Source of the DNA: Psococerastis gibbosa | Taxonomy: Eukaryota; Arthropoda; Insecta; Psocodea; Psocidae | NCBI GenBank assembly: GCA_963971405.1 | Contig: OZ020490.1 | Span: 7,116,874-7,180,873, forward strand | Reading direction: 5' to 3' | DNA length: 64,000 bases | Part shown: one piece after another, positions 1-10,564 of the stretch | How the letters are laid out: the number at the start of each line of letters is the position of its first letter | Numbering within the stretch: the first letter of the stretch is position 1 | Program-made: the position numbers and the translations under genes | The notes under the pieces: model-generated | Databases searched by the model: none | The model's input: only the letters and a program-made list of their open reading frames with translations | Told to the model about the DNA's origin: nothing

Positions 1-78
1 GCCGGTCAATGGACCCCCCCCCTCTTGAAACCGCCAGTGGTGGTATACGCCCTTGATGTCAATCGACACCGGTTATAA

Positions 79-444
79 GGTGCCCATTCCATTGACCGGC
101 TAGGGCTATTTCCAAAAACGGTGACGTGGTAGCAGACATTCAAGACTTAGGTGGCGATTCAACTGACCTCGCATTGCAGAATTGACGGAAATGTTTATTT
201 TCCTCTATGCCATAGTTAAAATTGATCAATGATCATACAGGAAAATCACAAACAAACAAACTAAAATTAAAAAATGGCGTCATTTTAATTTTAACATTTT
301 AATAGATTTCTATAAAAAGAAAAATTCTAATTTCCGTCAATGTCATTTGCATTCTGCAATGCGAGATCGATGGAAACGCAACCTAAGTCTTGAATGTCTG
401 CTGCCACGTCACTGTTTTTGGAAATAGCCCTAGCCGGTCAATGG
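79..444. mobile_element. PIF/Harbinger-like MITE (right terminus trimmed)
   Basis: Terminal inverted repeats: left ggtgcccattccattgaccg, right ccggtcaatgga, with TAA before the left end. The right copy lacks the outermost bases. Duplicated at 3319-3684. Internal sequence is AT-rich with a palindromic tgatcaatgatca. Confidence 0.75.
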
Positions 445-1005
445 ACAAGCTGAGACATGTAATATTATGTTTACCATATTGACAACCAGCGGCGTATATA
501 TGAGGGGGGGGGCAGGGGACTCGGGCCCCTCCCGAAATGGGTAAATTTAAAATGTTCGGGTCAACAGCGGTGAGTGGTAAGCGAATTCGCTGATAAAATT
601 CAACTTCGTCTCAAGCCTCTGCTAGCAGCAAAAAGTTGATAGCTTAATGCTATCTTTATTAAATAAATAAATATGTATTTCTGTTAAATTATACAATCAA
701 CAAGAAAGTATAAAGTAAAATCGTCAAAATATCATCAAAGTCTGGTAGTTCTGTCATTGTCAATGTACTAGTGCCTCAGTGACAGTGTAGATAGCTTTCT
801 CTAAGGGATGGTCTCGAAGCAATTTAGAGAAGTTAGTATATTTGTGATTGCCGCTCTCAGTTCACTTGGAAGTCTATTCTAAGGTGGCGAATCCTACCAC
901 TATAAAATCCAGTCACTCACACTTGTCTGTGAGTGGTGCTGACCTTACGAGGTCTCCCCTTTGCCTAGTATTGTAGTCTGGTCCAGCTGCCGCCCTCCCC
1001 CTTTA

Positions 1006-1575
1006 AATTTCCCCCATACCTCAGGCTTTAAGATATATAAAGTTTGGTCTTGCCGATCCGCCCGCCAAAAAATATTTTATACATACGCTACTGATATAGT
1101 GATAGTGATATAGGCTAGTAATGAGTAAGTTAATTGAATTTCCCCCATACCTCAGGCTTTAAGAGATATATAAAGTTTGGTCTTGCCGATCCGCCCGGCA
1201 AAAAATATTTTATACATACGCTACTGATATAGTGATAGTGATATAGGCTGGTAATGAGTAAGTTAATCAAATTTCCCCCATACCTCAGGCTTTAAGATAC
1301 ATAAAGTCTGGTCTTGCCGATCCGCCCGCCAAAAAATATTTTATACATACGTTTATGATATAGTGATAGTGATATAGGCTAGTAATGAGTAATATATAAA
1401 TTTATAAGTTTATATAAGTTAATTAAATTTCCCCCATTCCTCCATATCTCAGGCTTTAAGATGTAAAATCTGGTCTTGCTGCACCCCCCCCCCCCCCGAA
1501 AATATTTTATTCATACGCCACTGATGTAGGCTTTAGACCCTGTAATGAATAACTTAATTAAATTTCCCACACGCA
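1006..1575. repeat. Tandem array, about 131-157 bp units (four plus a stub)
   Basis: Units start with aatttcccccatacctcagg or close variants at 1006, 1137, 1269, 1426 and (stub) 1561. The fourth spacing is longer because of an AT-rich insertion. The same array recurs at 4246-4815 in the duplicated copy. Confidence 0.85.
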
Positions 1576-1770
1576 GCTTACTTTAATGTCCGCCTCATTC
1601 TACCGCCATTGTTAACATTAACAGTTCGCTTCAAATCTTCATACATTTGCAGACAGACTTAGCACCAACGTAAAACATTAACTTATCCACGAATAAAGTG
1701 TAAATTACCATAAAAAAACCCCCAATGAATGTAAATTGACTAAAGGAAATTGTTTGAAACAGCTAAGGCT

Positions 1771-1842
1771 AGGATATGTAGAGTAGTGGTACGGACTCTG
1801 ACTTTCACCCGAAAGGTTGTTGGTTCGAGTCCCACACTGACT
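1771..1842 (+). mobile_element. tRNA-like SINE head
   Basis: Box A-like tagagtagtggtacgga and box B ggttcgagtcc are spaced as in a tRNA-derived Pol III promoter, with an AT-rich tail. The same head recurs inverted at 29117-29191 and 51981-52057. Confidence 0.6.
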
Positions 1843-1874
1843 ATTATTATTTATTTTTAAAGGAAGCAAAAAAG

Positions 1875-2520
1875 TTTTTTTTTTATTAAATCTATGTCGG
1901 TCTGTCTGCCAATTGGTCTTTCTGTCGGTATGTTCGTCGATTTGCGAGCAAACTAATCTGTGGATTTTAATGAAATTTGGCATGTGGGCTCACAAAAATC
2001 ATGTCTCCGGACAATTTGATTAATTCTTGGCTAACTTAATTATAGGGGTGTTTTATCCTCCAAAAACTCCAAAAAAGACTAAAAACATTTTTCTCATAAA
2101 CGACTCCCACAATTTCTTTAAAAATGCAGATATACATTGTAGTCGTAATATACATATATTAATGTTAACAAAACCCAATAAGTCGCTTGCCCTTTGATAG
2201 TTGGGTTCTGAGGGCAAAAAATATAAGACTCAATTTTCATGAAAAATTGCTATATAAAATAATTTTTCTGTGGTACCTTCCTATCGTTGCTTTATTGCTT
2301 TTACATCACTTGCCTACCAACATTTTCTCTCACATTTTTTCCCATGAATTTTACGAGCCTACATTTAATTGGGAAATCGGAAACTTTTATAGTATTCCTG
2401 TGATCGGATGGTGGGAAATAATGTTCCATTTTCAGTCACTATTGGTTTGCCGCAGGCCTAGTTGGTTCCGAGTATTCCCGGGATTATTCAATATTGCTGA
2501 GCTTCGGTAGGTATTTATTA
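1875..2520 (+). repeat. GTCTGTC-headed dispersed repeat, plus strand
   Basis: Starts with gtcggtctgtctgccaattg, continues with gatttgcgagcaaacta, ttgatttaa-like, caaaaatcatgtctccgg and tttatcctccaaaaactcc, and ends near the tttctgtggtaccttcctat segment. The same order of blocks recurs at 12333, 20285, 22135, 46925, 47840, 51545 and 53830. Confidence 0.7.
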
Positions 2521-2543
2521 TTTTTTTTTTTAAGGGGTCGTAA

Positions 2544-2825
2544 GGCGCCCATTCCATTGACCGGCTAGGGCTATTTCCAAAAACAGTGACGTGGTAGCAG
2601 ACATTCAAGACTTAGGTAGCGTTTCCACCGACCTCGCATTGCAGAATGCAAATGACATTGACGGAAATTAGAATTTTTGTTTTTATAGAAATCTATTAAA
2701 ATGTTTGTACTTAACATATCCCATGAAGCCATTTTTTAATTTTAGTTTGTTTGTTCGTGATTTTACTGTATGATCATTGATCAATTTTTTGGAAATAGCC
2801 CTAGCCGGTCAATGGAATGGGCACC
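2544..2825. mobile_element. PIF/Harbinger-like MITE with TAA target duplication
   Basis: Begins ggcgcccattccattgaccg and ends with the inverse, gtcaatggaatgggcacc. The flanks are TAA on both sides (2541-2543, 2826-2828). At 282 bp it is shorter than its relatives by an internal deletion of the right arm. Confidence 0.85.
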
Positions 2826-2880
2826 TAATTATTATTTTTTTTAAGGGGTCGTAAGGTCGTAGGCCTACTTTAGTAGTTAA

Positions 2881-3253
2881 GGCGCCCATTCCATTGACCG
2901 GCTAGGGCTATTTCCAAAAACGGTGACGTGGTAGCAGACATTCAAGACAGGTTGCGTTTCCACCGATCTCGCATTGCAGAATGCAAATGACATTGACGGA
3001 AATTAGAATTTTTCTTTTTATAGAAATCTATTAAAATGTTTGTACTTAACATATCCCATGAAGCCATTTTTTAATTTTAGTTTGTTTGTTCGTGATTTTA
3101 CTGTATGATCATTGATCAATTTTAACTATGGCATAGAGGAAAATAAACATTTCCGTCAATTCTGCAATGCGTGGTCGGTGGAAACGCCACCTAAGTCTTG
3201 AATGTCTGCTACCACGTCACTGTTTTTGGAAATAGCCCTAGCCGGTCAATGGA
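2881..3253. mobile_element. PIF/Harbinger-like MITE, 3' end trimmed
   Basis: Same termini as 2544-2825, with TAA at 2878-2880. The right terminus stops at caatgga and runs into a C-tract. Its last 13 bases form the start of the duplicated block, so the block boundary lies in or left of this element. Confidence 0.8.
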
Positions 3254-4821
3254 CCCCCCCCCTCTTGAAACCGCCAGTGGTGGTATACGCCCTTGATGTC
3301 AATCGACACCGGTTATAAGGTGCCCATTCCATTGACCGGCTAGGGCTATTTCCAAAAACGGTGACGTGGTAGCAGACATTCAAGACTTAGGTGGCGATTC
3401 AACTGACCTCGCATTGCAGAATTGACGGAAATGTTTATTTTCCTCTATGCCATAGTTAAAATTGATCAATGATCATACAGGAAAATCACAAACAAACAAA
3501 CTAAAATTAAAAAATGGCGTCATTTTAATTTTAACATTTTAATAGATTTCTATAAAAAGAAAAATTCTAATTTCCGTCAATGTCATTTGCATTCTGCAAT
3601 GCGAGATCGATGGAAACGCAACCTAAGTCTTGAATGTCTGCTGCCACGTCACTGTTTTTGGAAATAGCCCTAGCCGGTCAATGGACAAGCTGAGACATGT
3701 AATATTATGTTTACCATATTGACAACCAGCGGCGTATATATGAGGGGGGGGGCAGGGGACTCGGGCCCCTCCCGAAATGGGTAAATTTAAAATGTTCGGG
3801 TCAACAGCGGTGAGTGGTAAGCGAATTCGCTGATAAAATTCAACTTCGTCTCAAGCCTCTGCTAGCAGCAAAAAGTTGATAGCTTAATGCTATCTTTATT
3901 AAATAAATAAATATGTATTTCTGTTAAATTATACAATCAACAAGAAAGTATAAAGTAAAATCGTCAAAATATCATCAAAGTCTGGTAGTTCTGTCATTGT
4001 CAATGTACTAGTGCCTCAGTGACAGTGTAGATAGCTTTCTCTAAGGGATGGTCTCGAAGCAATTTAGAGAAGTTAGTATATTTGTGATTGCCGCTCTCAG
4101 TTCACTTGGAAGTCTATTCTAAGGTGGCGAATCCTACCACTATAAAATCCAGTCACTCACACTTGTCTGTGAGTGGTGCTGACCTTACGAGGTCTCCCCT
4201 TTGCCTAGTATTGTAGTCTGGTCCAGCTGCCGCCCTCCCCCTTTAAATTTCCCCCATACCTCAGGCTTTAAGATATATAAAGTTTGGTCTTGCCGATCCG
4301 CCCGCCAAAAAATATTTTATACATACGCTACTGATATAGTGATAGTGATATAGGCTAGTAATGAGTAAGTTAATTGAATTTCCCCCATACCTCAGGCTTT
4401 AAGAGATATATAAAGTTTGGTCTTGCCGATCCGCCCGGCAAAAAATATTTTATACATACGCTACTGATATAGTGATAGTGATATAGGCTGGTAATGAGTA
4501 AGTTAATCAAATTTCCCCCATACCTCAGGCTTTAAGATACATAAAGTCTGGTCTTGCCGATCCGCCCGCCAAAAAATATTTTATACATACGTTTATGATA
4601 TAGTGATAGTGATATAGGCTAGTAATGAGTAATATATAAATTTATAAGTTTATATAAGTTAATTAAATTTCCCCCATTCCTCCATATCTCAGGCTTTAAG
4701 ATGTAAAATCTGGTCTTGCTGCACCCCCCCCCCCCCCGAAAATATTTTATTCATACGCCACTGATGTAGGCTTTAGACCCTGTAATGAATAACTTAATTA
4801 AATTTCCCACACGCAGCTTAC
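3241..4821. repeat. Right copy of the 1.58 kb identical direct repeat
   Basis: Identical to 1-1581 at an offset of 3,240 bp. The unit-to-unit spacer (1582-3240) holds a tRNA-like SINE, a GTCTGTC-family repeat and two MITEs. Confidence 0.95.
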
Positions 4822-5120
4822 CTCAATATTTTCAGCAACAGTAACGCAATCTAACCCCCCTCCCCCAAAATAATGGCACAGCAAATTTCCAATTTTTAAT
4901 ATATAATAAGAGCCTGAACGTAACAGTTTCGTTATTCGCTTCGCTTGTTTCGAGTCTCGGGCCAGTTACAATCGATTTTCGATTCGACAGCTGAACGAGT
5001 TCGCTTTAGGATCAAATTTCGAAAGGGCTTGTTTCATTTCAGATCTCAGCAGTGGCAATTTTATTCAGTGTACTGCCCCCCCATTGCCTTAGTGATAAAT
5101 TGAAATAAATATTATTTTGC
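4822..5120. other. No gene or repeat recognised
   Basis: AT-rich sequence with a C-tract and a cgagtctcgggccagtt stretch; nothing assignable. Confidence 0.5.
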
Positions 5121-5244
5121 TCATGGTGACAAAGCAGTAGAATCAGGGATGACAGGCCGAGGTCAATCTGAAAGCTTGCTTGCTTCCTAACGTTTAGTCA
5201 ACATCTGCAGTCGACATTTTCAGTGGAACTGATTGGATTTTTAA

Positions 5245-5569
5245 GAGTGTACAGCCCGTAGGAAATTGGAGTCTGAAATTTTATACTTTATTTTTTATTT
5301 ACTTAACTAAGCATGTTTTAAAGATTTGGCTCTTTCAAGTTGTAGAAGACTACTTCATGCATCATATAATAAGATATTTTTAATTTTCGAAATTGTAGTT
5401 TTTTCAGTAAACATGATAATATTTTATAAACAATAACTTTTCACGTATAATCGATGTTATACTTCTACAACTTAAATGAGCCAAATCTTTAATAACTTGC
5501 TTAGTTAATTAAATAAAAAATAAAAGGTATTAAATTTAGGGCTGCCAATATCCTACGGGCTGTACACTC
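5245..5569. mobile_element. TTAA-target MITE
   Basis: Inverted termini gagtgtacagcccgtaggaa and the inverse, ending gggctgtacactc, with TTAA directly outside each. The subterminal gtagaagactacttcatgca also has an inverse copy. TTAA targets are typical of piggyBac and Kolobok superfamilies; I cannot choose between them. Confidence 0.8.
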
Positions 5570-5573
5570 TTAA

Positions 5574-5952
5574 GGCGCCCATTCCACCGACCGGCTAGGG
5601 CTATTTACAATAACGGTGACGTGGTAGCAGACATTCAAGACTTAGGCGGGGTTTCCACCGACCTCGCATTGCAAAATTGACGGAAATGTTTATTTTCCTC
5701 TATACCATAGTTAAATTTGATCAATGATCATACAGTAAAATCACAAACAAATTAAAATTAAAAAATGGCGTCATGGGATATGTTAAGTACAAACATTTTA
5801 ATAGATTTCTATAAAAAGAAAAATTCTAATTTCCGTCAATGTGATTTGCATTCTGCAATGCGAGGTCGGTGGAAGGCCACCTAAGTCTTGAATGTCTGCT
5901 ACCACGTCACCGTTTTTGTAAATAGCCGCAGCCGGTCGGTGGAATGGGCGCC
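5574..5952. mobile_element. PIF/Harbinger-like MITE abutting a TTAA-type MITE
   Basis: Termini ggcgcccattccaccgaccg and its inverse ending aatgggcgcc are perfect over about 20 bp. It is inserted exactly at the TTAA that ends the neighbouring element (5570-5573). The flanking triplets do not match (TAA versus ATA). Confidence 0.8.
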
Positions 5953-6565
5953 ATAGATTATATCGCGGATGCTCAGTAGCAACTCAGTAACAGCCTCCGA
6001 GATCGTAGAAGTGTACGCGGTGTCACTGAACATGTCAAACGCAGATGTTGACGAAACGTTTTATCCTTTCATTCATTTCGACCACGGCCTACCCCCGCCT
6101 GCCATCACTGATTCTACTGCTTTGTCAGGTAACACTCCGGCCATGAAAGTCATTGTAATTATTTTGCCTGCAGGCAGGCCTATATTGATAAATAGATTTC
6201 CATTATCAGTTTGATTTTATGTGAGGCTTACTTAGGTCGTACTCAATTCTATTGGCTTTACGTACATGATATAAAATCCATTTCGGCTCTGACCGATCAG
6301 GTGTATCTATTTCATTGATTATATTATTTTATAGATTGAAAACAATAGTTCATATGTAAACAATGGTATTATGTATTTCAAAATTGAAGTATTTCAAGAG
6401 GTGTACAAAGAGCAATTTTGACAATAAAGCCACAATGTATAGGCCTACTGTATATTTTCTATTCTACTAGTATTTTATTCTGTGGAACGAGCATTTAATG
6501 TATGTATGTGTATGTATGTATTTAATTGTAGCTCGTTTTTTTCCAACAAATTAGGAGGATTCCTG

Positions 6566-7570
6566 TTAAGAGTGTACGTCTCGTAGGAAATTGGCAGCCA
6601 GAAATTTAATAAATATTATTTTTTTTAAATTAACTATGCAAGTCTTATAGTCTTATAGTTCGCCTTTTGTCTATTATTTTCAATAAAGCCGTTTTCATTT
6701 CATTTCAAGTTATTAAATATTTGACTCATTTAATTTGTAGAAGATTACTTCGTGCATCATATACATTGGCGTAAATTCCCAAAATTTCTGGGGGGGCTTT
6801 AGGACCCCAAGACCTTGAAACCTTGAAATCTATGAAACGGCCCAAATTAGTGAGGTTTTACGCATATAATACCCTGGAGAAAGGGAAGCCCAGGGTCCCC
6901 CCCCCTCCGGAGAAAAAAAATACTGAAAATTGCAAGGGCAAGTGAGGTTTTACGAAAATTTTATCCTGGGGAAAGGGGGCCCCGGAGAAAACAATTGATG
7001 AATAGGCCCAAATTAAGGAGGTTTTTCGCATTTTGCAAGCAGGACCCCCCTATTTACGCCAATGTTTGCAAGAAGTACAATTGAGATATTATAACGACGA
7101 ATAAACCTACCATTGAGTGAGGCCCGGGGGTCTCCCCCGGAGAAAAATTTGGAAAAAATAGCTCTGAAGTATTGGGGTTTTAGAATTTTGAGTAATATAT
7201 TTTTTGTGAAAGTTCTTGGCAAATATGATGATTTTTTTCATGTAAAATAAGCATACTAAGAATTAATTTCCCTGTCATCATTGTGGATAGTATGCCTTTA
7301 GTCTCCAAAACGTCTTTGTCACCAAAAATCCTGGGGGGGGGGGGGCTACGGGTGGACCTGGAGGGGGTGGGCTAAGCCCCCCCCCCCCCAGGACCCCCTA
7401 CTTACACCAATGATCATATATTGAACAATAGGGTATTATTAATTTTGGATTTGTAGTTTTTTTTTTTAGTGAAACTTCAGCCGACAACAGTTTTTATGAA
7501 AAAGCTACGGTACGGTACCAAAAATTAAAGTTCCCAATTATATGATGCATGCAAGTACTATATACTGTAT
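6566..7570. mobile_element. TTAA-type MITE, left part, interrupted by a hAT-like element
   Basis: Left terminus gagtgtacgtctcgtaggaa follows TTAA at about 6566. The middle is interrupted at 6764-7412 by an element with an 8 bp duplication. The continuation (accaaaaattaaagttccca, then atgatgcatg) ends without a recognisable right terminus. Confidence 0.6.
6764..7412. mobile_element. hAT-like element with 8 bp duplication ATCATATA
   Basis: Starts cattggcgtaaattccca and ends cttacaccaatg, which are inverted. Exact ATCATATA lies at 6756-6763 and 7413-7420. A further internal terminus-like stretch (tatttacgccaatg) near 7050-7066 suggests a composite. It carries several G/C tracts and no transposase frame. 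Confidence 0.8.
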
Positions 7571-7631
7571 AAGTGTTTTCAAAAGCACTGAGTAATAATT
7601 TTTTAAATGGAAAATTGGTTATACCTGTCGT

Positions 7632-8394
7632 TAAGACTTACGTCCCATAGGAAATTTACAGCCCGAAATTCAACACTTCTAATTTTTTATTTAATTAAGC
7701 AAGTTATTATCATTTTGGCTCATTTAAGTTGTATAGTTGCATCATATAATAGGTTGTTGTTGTTTCTAACGCCTGCTTTCAGCATTTCTGCTTTCAGCAT
7801 TTCTGCTTTAAGCAACCCTGTCAGCCTGGCGGGGGGAGTGAGTCTGTTTGTTAACTTGAGGCACCCTAAGGGCAGACTCTTTCACCTCGGGGAAAGGGGA
7901 GTTGACTAACAGGGTGGACCTCCTGATTGTAGTGGATTCCGAACCACTTGGGGAACATGGTAAAGTCACACGATTAAATCGGAGGTGACCAGGACTCGAC
8001 TTATACTGCCTGAGCGAGTTATCATGTCCCACCAGGTTCCCCTGCCAACGCTGTGCACACTACCAAGTTGCCGCAGTTTGAAACATGCTCTGCTCTAATG
8101 GAATCAACATGGTAAGGCCGTTGGCATCATATAATAGGAAACTATAATTTTGGTTACCGTAGTTTTTTCATAAAAATGGTTGAGGGCTAAAATTTCGCGT
8201 AGCCTATATAATATATAAATTACCATGAGAACACTACAAAGCCAAAAATTAATAATACCCTATTATATGATGTATGAAGTAGTCTTCTACAACTTAAATG
8301 AGCCAAAACTTAATAACTTGCTTAGTTAATTAAATAAAAAATAAGAAATGTTAAATTTCGGACTGCCAATTTCCTACGGGACGTACACTCTTAA
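7632..8394. mobile_element. TTAA-type MITE carrying an inserted SINE
   Basis: Left end ttaagacttacgtcccatag and right end ctacgggacgtacactcttaa are inverted. The halves are split by the SINE at 7754-8123. Outside it, another inverted pair (caaaagcac...ggaaaattgg left, ccaattttcc-like and gtgcttttg right; about 7571 and 8463) shows that it sits in the centre of a larger palindrome. Confidence 0.7.
7754..8123 (-). mobile_element. 5S-like SINE with 15 bp target duplication
   Basis: Flanked by gcatcatataatagg on both sides (7739-7753, 8124-8138). On the minus strand it starts with GCCAACGGCCTTACCATGTT, close to the 5' end of animal 5S rRNA, and carries ACTTGG and a closing CGTTGGC. It ends in a short tail with CAACAACAA. 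The target-duplication length fits LINE-mediated retrotransposition. An open frame through the 3' body (PVSLAGGVSLF) is incidental. Confidence 0.75.
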
Positions 8395-8946
8395 TAAAGG
8401 CAGGTACAATATATCTAATTTTCCATATTTATAAATTTATAACACGGTGCTTTTGAAAAAGACCGCACTTAGAAAACAAACTTCCCGCACTAAAACTTTC
8501 CTTTTATTATCCGACTATTCGATACTTTTTATTCTACCTAACTACTCCTGATGCTTTATACTGTGAAAGAACGGCATTTTTTGCCTTTTATTCGTCAAAG
8601 CTTTTAATTTTTGAGACGGAAATATATACCTTATATTATAAAAGAGCTTTTTAAGTTTTTGTTTTAGAGAAATGTTTGAGATGGTTTATTGTCGGGAAAT
8701 TGTGGAAATGGGATGGAAAAATGTATTTTTATGGAATATTAATTGAAAAGAAACCAGCTGTTATTAAAAGTGTTTTGTGCAGGCGCCTTTACTGCTGCGG
8801 GTCTACACTTAAAATAAAGTAATTGTTTGCAGTACCAAACAATAATAAGTCTTTTTACTTTATACTTTCACTCGTTTATGAAATTTTTAAATAATATAAA
8901 TATTTAAATAAATAAATACATTATATTTAAGTTGCCTATTAGCAAA
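8395..8946. other. Non-coding flank
   Basis: The first 70 bp is the outer arm of the palindrome around 7571-8463. The rest is AT-rich. A weak acceptor (tttttgttttag, 8672) precedes a 26-codon open stretch, too short to call. Confidence 0.4.
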
Positions 8947-9328
8947 GGCGCCCATTCCATTGACCGGCTAGGGCTATTTCCAAAACGGTGACGTGGTAGC
9001 AGACACTCAAGACTTAGGTAGCGTCTCCACCGACCTCGCATTGCAGATTGCCAGTGACATTGACGGAAATGTTTGTTTTTCTTTTTATAGAAATCTATTA
9101 AAATGTTTGTACTTAACATATCCCATGAAGCCATTTTTTAATTTTAGTTTGTTTGTTTGTGATTTTATTGTATGATCATTGATCAATTTTAACTATGGCA
9201 TAGAGGAAAATAAACATTTCCGTCAATTCTGCAATGCGAGGTCGGTGAAAACGTCACCTAAGTCTTGAGTGTCTGCTACCACGTCACCGTTTTGGAAATA
9301 GCCCTAGCCGGTCAATGGAATGGGCACC
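8947..9328. mobile_element. PIF/Harbinger-like MITE, 382 bp
   Basis: Inverted termini ggcgcccattccattgaccg and gtcaatggaatgggcacc, with AAA on both flanks. The long internal arms also mirror each other (gacgtggtagcagacactca near the left end, its inverse near the right), so the whole element can fold back. Confidence 0.85.
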
Positions 9329-9614
9329 AAAAGCAATCCTCTCCATTTTTTTCAGTTTTGAGATATTCGCGCCATTTTTTTTATTTTTCAATACTCTATC
9401 CAATACATCAGATATTGAGACGCAAAAGCAATTCTAATACTGTTAAAATTAGCTTTAAAAACTGTAATGTTATACCTCATGGCGTTGCGGCACAACAGTT
9501 TTTTGCGGTTTCTGAAAAATCGACCTGGGTGGACAGGATTGCTTTTGCTAATGGGCAGCTCAGACCCATCAGCAGATTTGAGTAAAAAAATCGATAGGAC
9601 TTACATTGAAGTTG

Positions 9615-9853
9615 CCGGCCGCCATACCAGGTTGAATTCAGCGGACCAGAGCAGGTTCAAAGTTGCAGATAAATTGGTCGTGTGCACAGTGCCGGTAGGG
9701 GAACATGGTAGGACTTGTCCTGGTCACCTCCGAACTAATCGTGTGACTTCACTGTGTTTCCCAAGTGGTTCGGAATCCACTATAATCAGGAGGTCCACTG
9801 GAGTCCTATGGGCCCACACCGTGGCCTGGGACTGTGTCAAACCATACTACTAC
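9615..9853 (+). mobile_element. Diverged 5S-like SINE with 13 bp duplication
   Basis: Flanked by tacattgaagttg at 9602-9614 and 9853-9865. The head begins gccggccgccataccaggtt and closes with gtgccggt. Compared with the main form (GCCAACG...CGTTGGC), both arms of the terminal stem changed together. The tail is (TAC)n. The 3' half differs from the main family. Confidence 0.65.
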
Positions 9854-9865
9854 TACATTGAAGTT

Positions 9866-10555
9866 GTAGGGGATCAGGTCACAAGGTAAAGTTAAGTCAC
9901 ATAGTACAATACTATAATATGCTACGCGTCACAGTAAAGTGCAGTGCAGTGTGTAACTTAACTAACTCTGTAACTCGGTTAATGTTGTAATGACCCTTTC
10001 GTTGTAAATATAATATAAATAGTATGCTCTTAAAAATTAACAGTTACAGGGCCGTCTACACTTTCTAAAACGACAGATTTGAACATGGGCAGGCTCAGTG
10101 CAAATGGATACTAAAATTATTAATTAACTAGGCTAGGCTACCTATCCTACCTAGAGGTGCCTTTGAATTGGGATTGACACTGAACAGATTTTTAATCTAG
10201 TATTCCTGGGTTTAACTCTGAGATGGACTCTCTCGAGAATAGAAGGGCAGTCTAGATAAGATAGACAAGAGTGGAGAAAGAGATTGAAACATTCAATGCA
10301 AACCAATCGATAGATTGAAATCCAGAAGAAGATGAAATATTGTATATTGGCAGGTAAATTTTCTACTTCGAGATTTTGTGCTTCTCTTGATCCTTATAAG
10401 GGCCGCTGATTTAGAACAAGTGGTTTTGAGGGCCTTCCCAAAATCTGATTCCACTGGTTATAGTTAAATGAAACGTGTACGTAAGTGAACGTCATATTAT
10501 CGCCATAGTTACAAGGGCTACCAATTGTTGAAGCGCAAATTACGACAAGCAATCA
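9866..10555. other. No gene recognised
   Basis: Unique-looking sequence with stops in all frames. It leads into the 136 bp array. Confidence 0.5.
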
Positions 10556-10564
10556 GTGTTGTGT

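Larger units (their letters stand above)
1..1581. repeat. Left copy of a 1.58 kb identical direct repeat (partner 3241-4821)
   Basis: Compared line by line, positions 1-1581 and 3241-4821 are identical, including all poly-C and poly-G lengths. They diverge at 1582/4822. The left limit is cut by the window edge, so the repeat may be longer. It contains the right end of one MITE, one full MITE and a 131-157 bp tandem array. Confidence 0.95.
5127..6130. repeat. Inverted pair flanking two MITEs
   Basis: gtgacaaagcagtagaatca...gtcaacatctgc (5127-5231) has an inverse at 6020-6130. The two MITEs at 5245-5569 and 5574-5952 sit between the arms. The original arms share about 100 bp of moderate identity. 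Confidence 0.55.

Noticed and set aside
7607..7909. Open frames in the 7.6-8.0 kb and 49.0-49.6 kb region sharing VSLAGGVSLFVNLRHPKG
   Set aside because: They are translations of the 5S-like SINE body, found in both orientations and bounded by target duplications.
9467..9889. 140-codon plus-strand frame at 9.47-9.89 kb
   Set aside because: It crosses unique AT-rich DNA and then a SINE with a 13 bp duplication; no domain or splice support.
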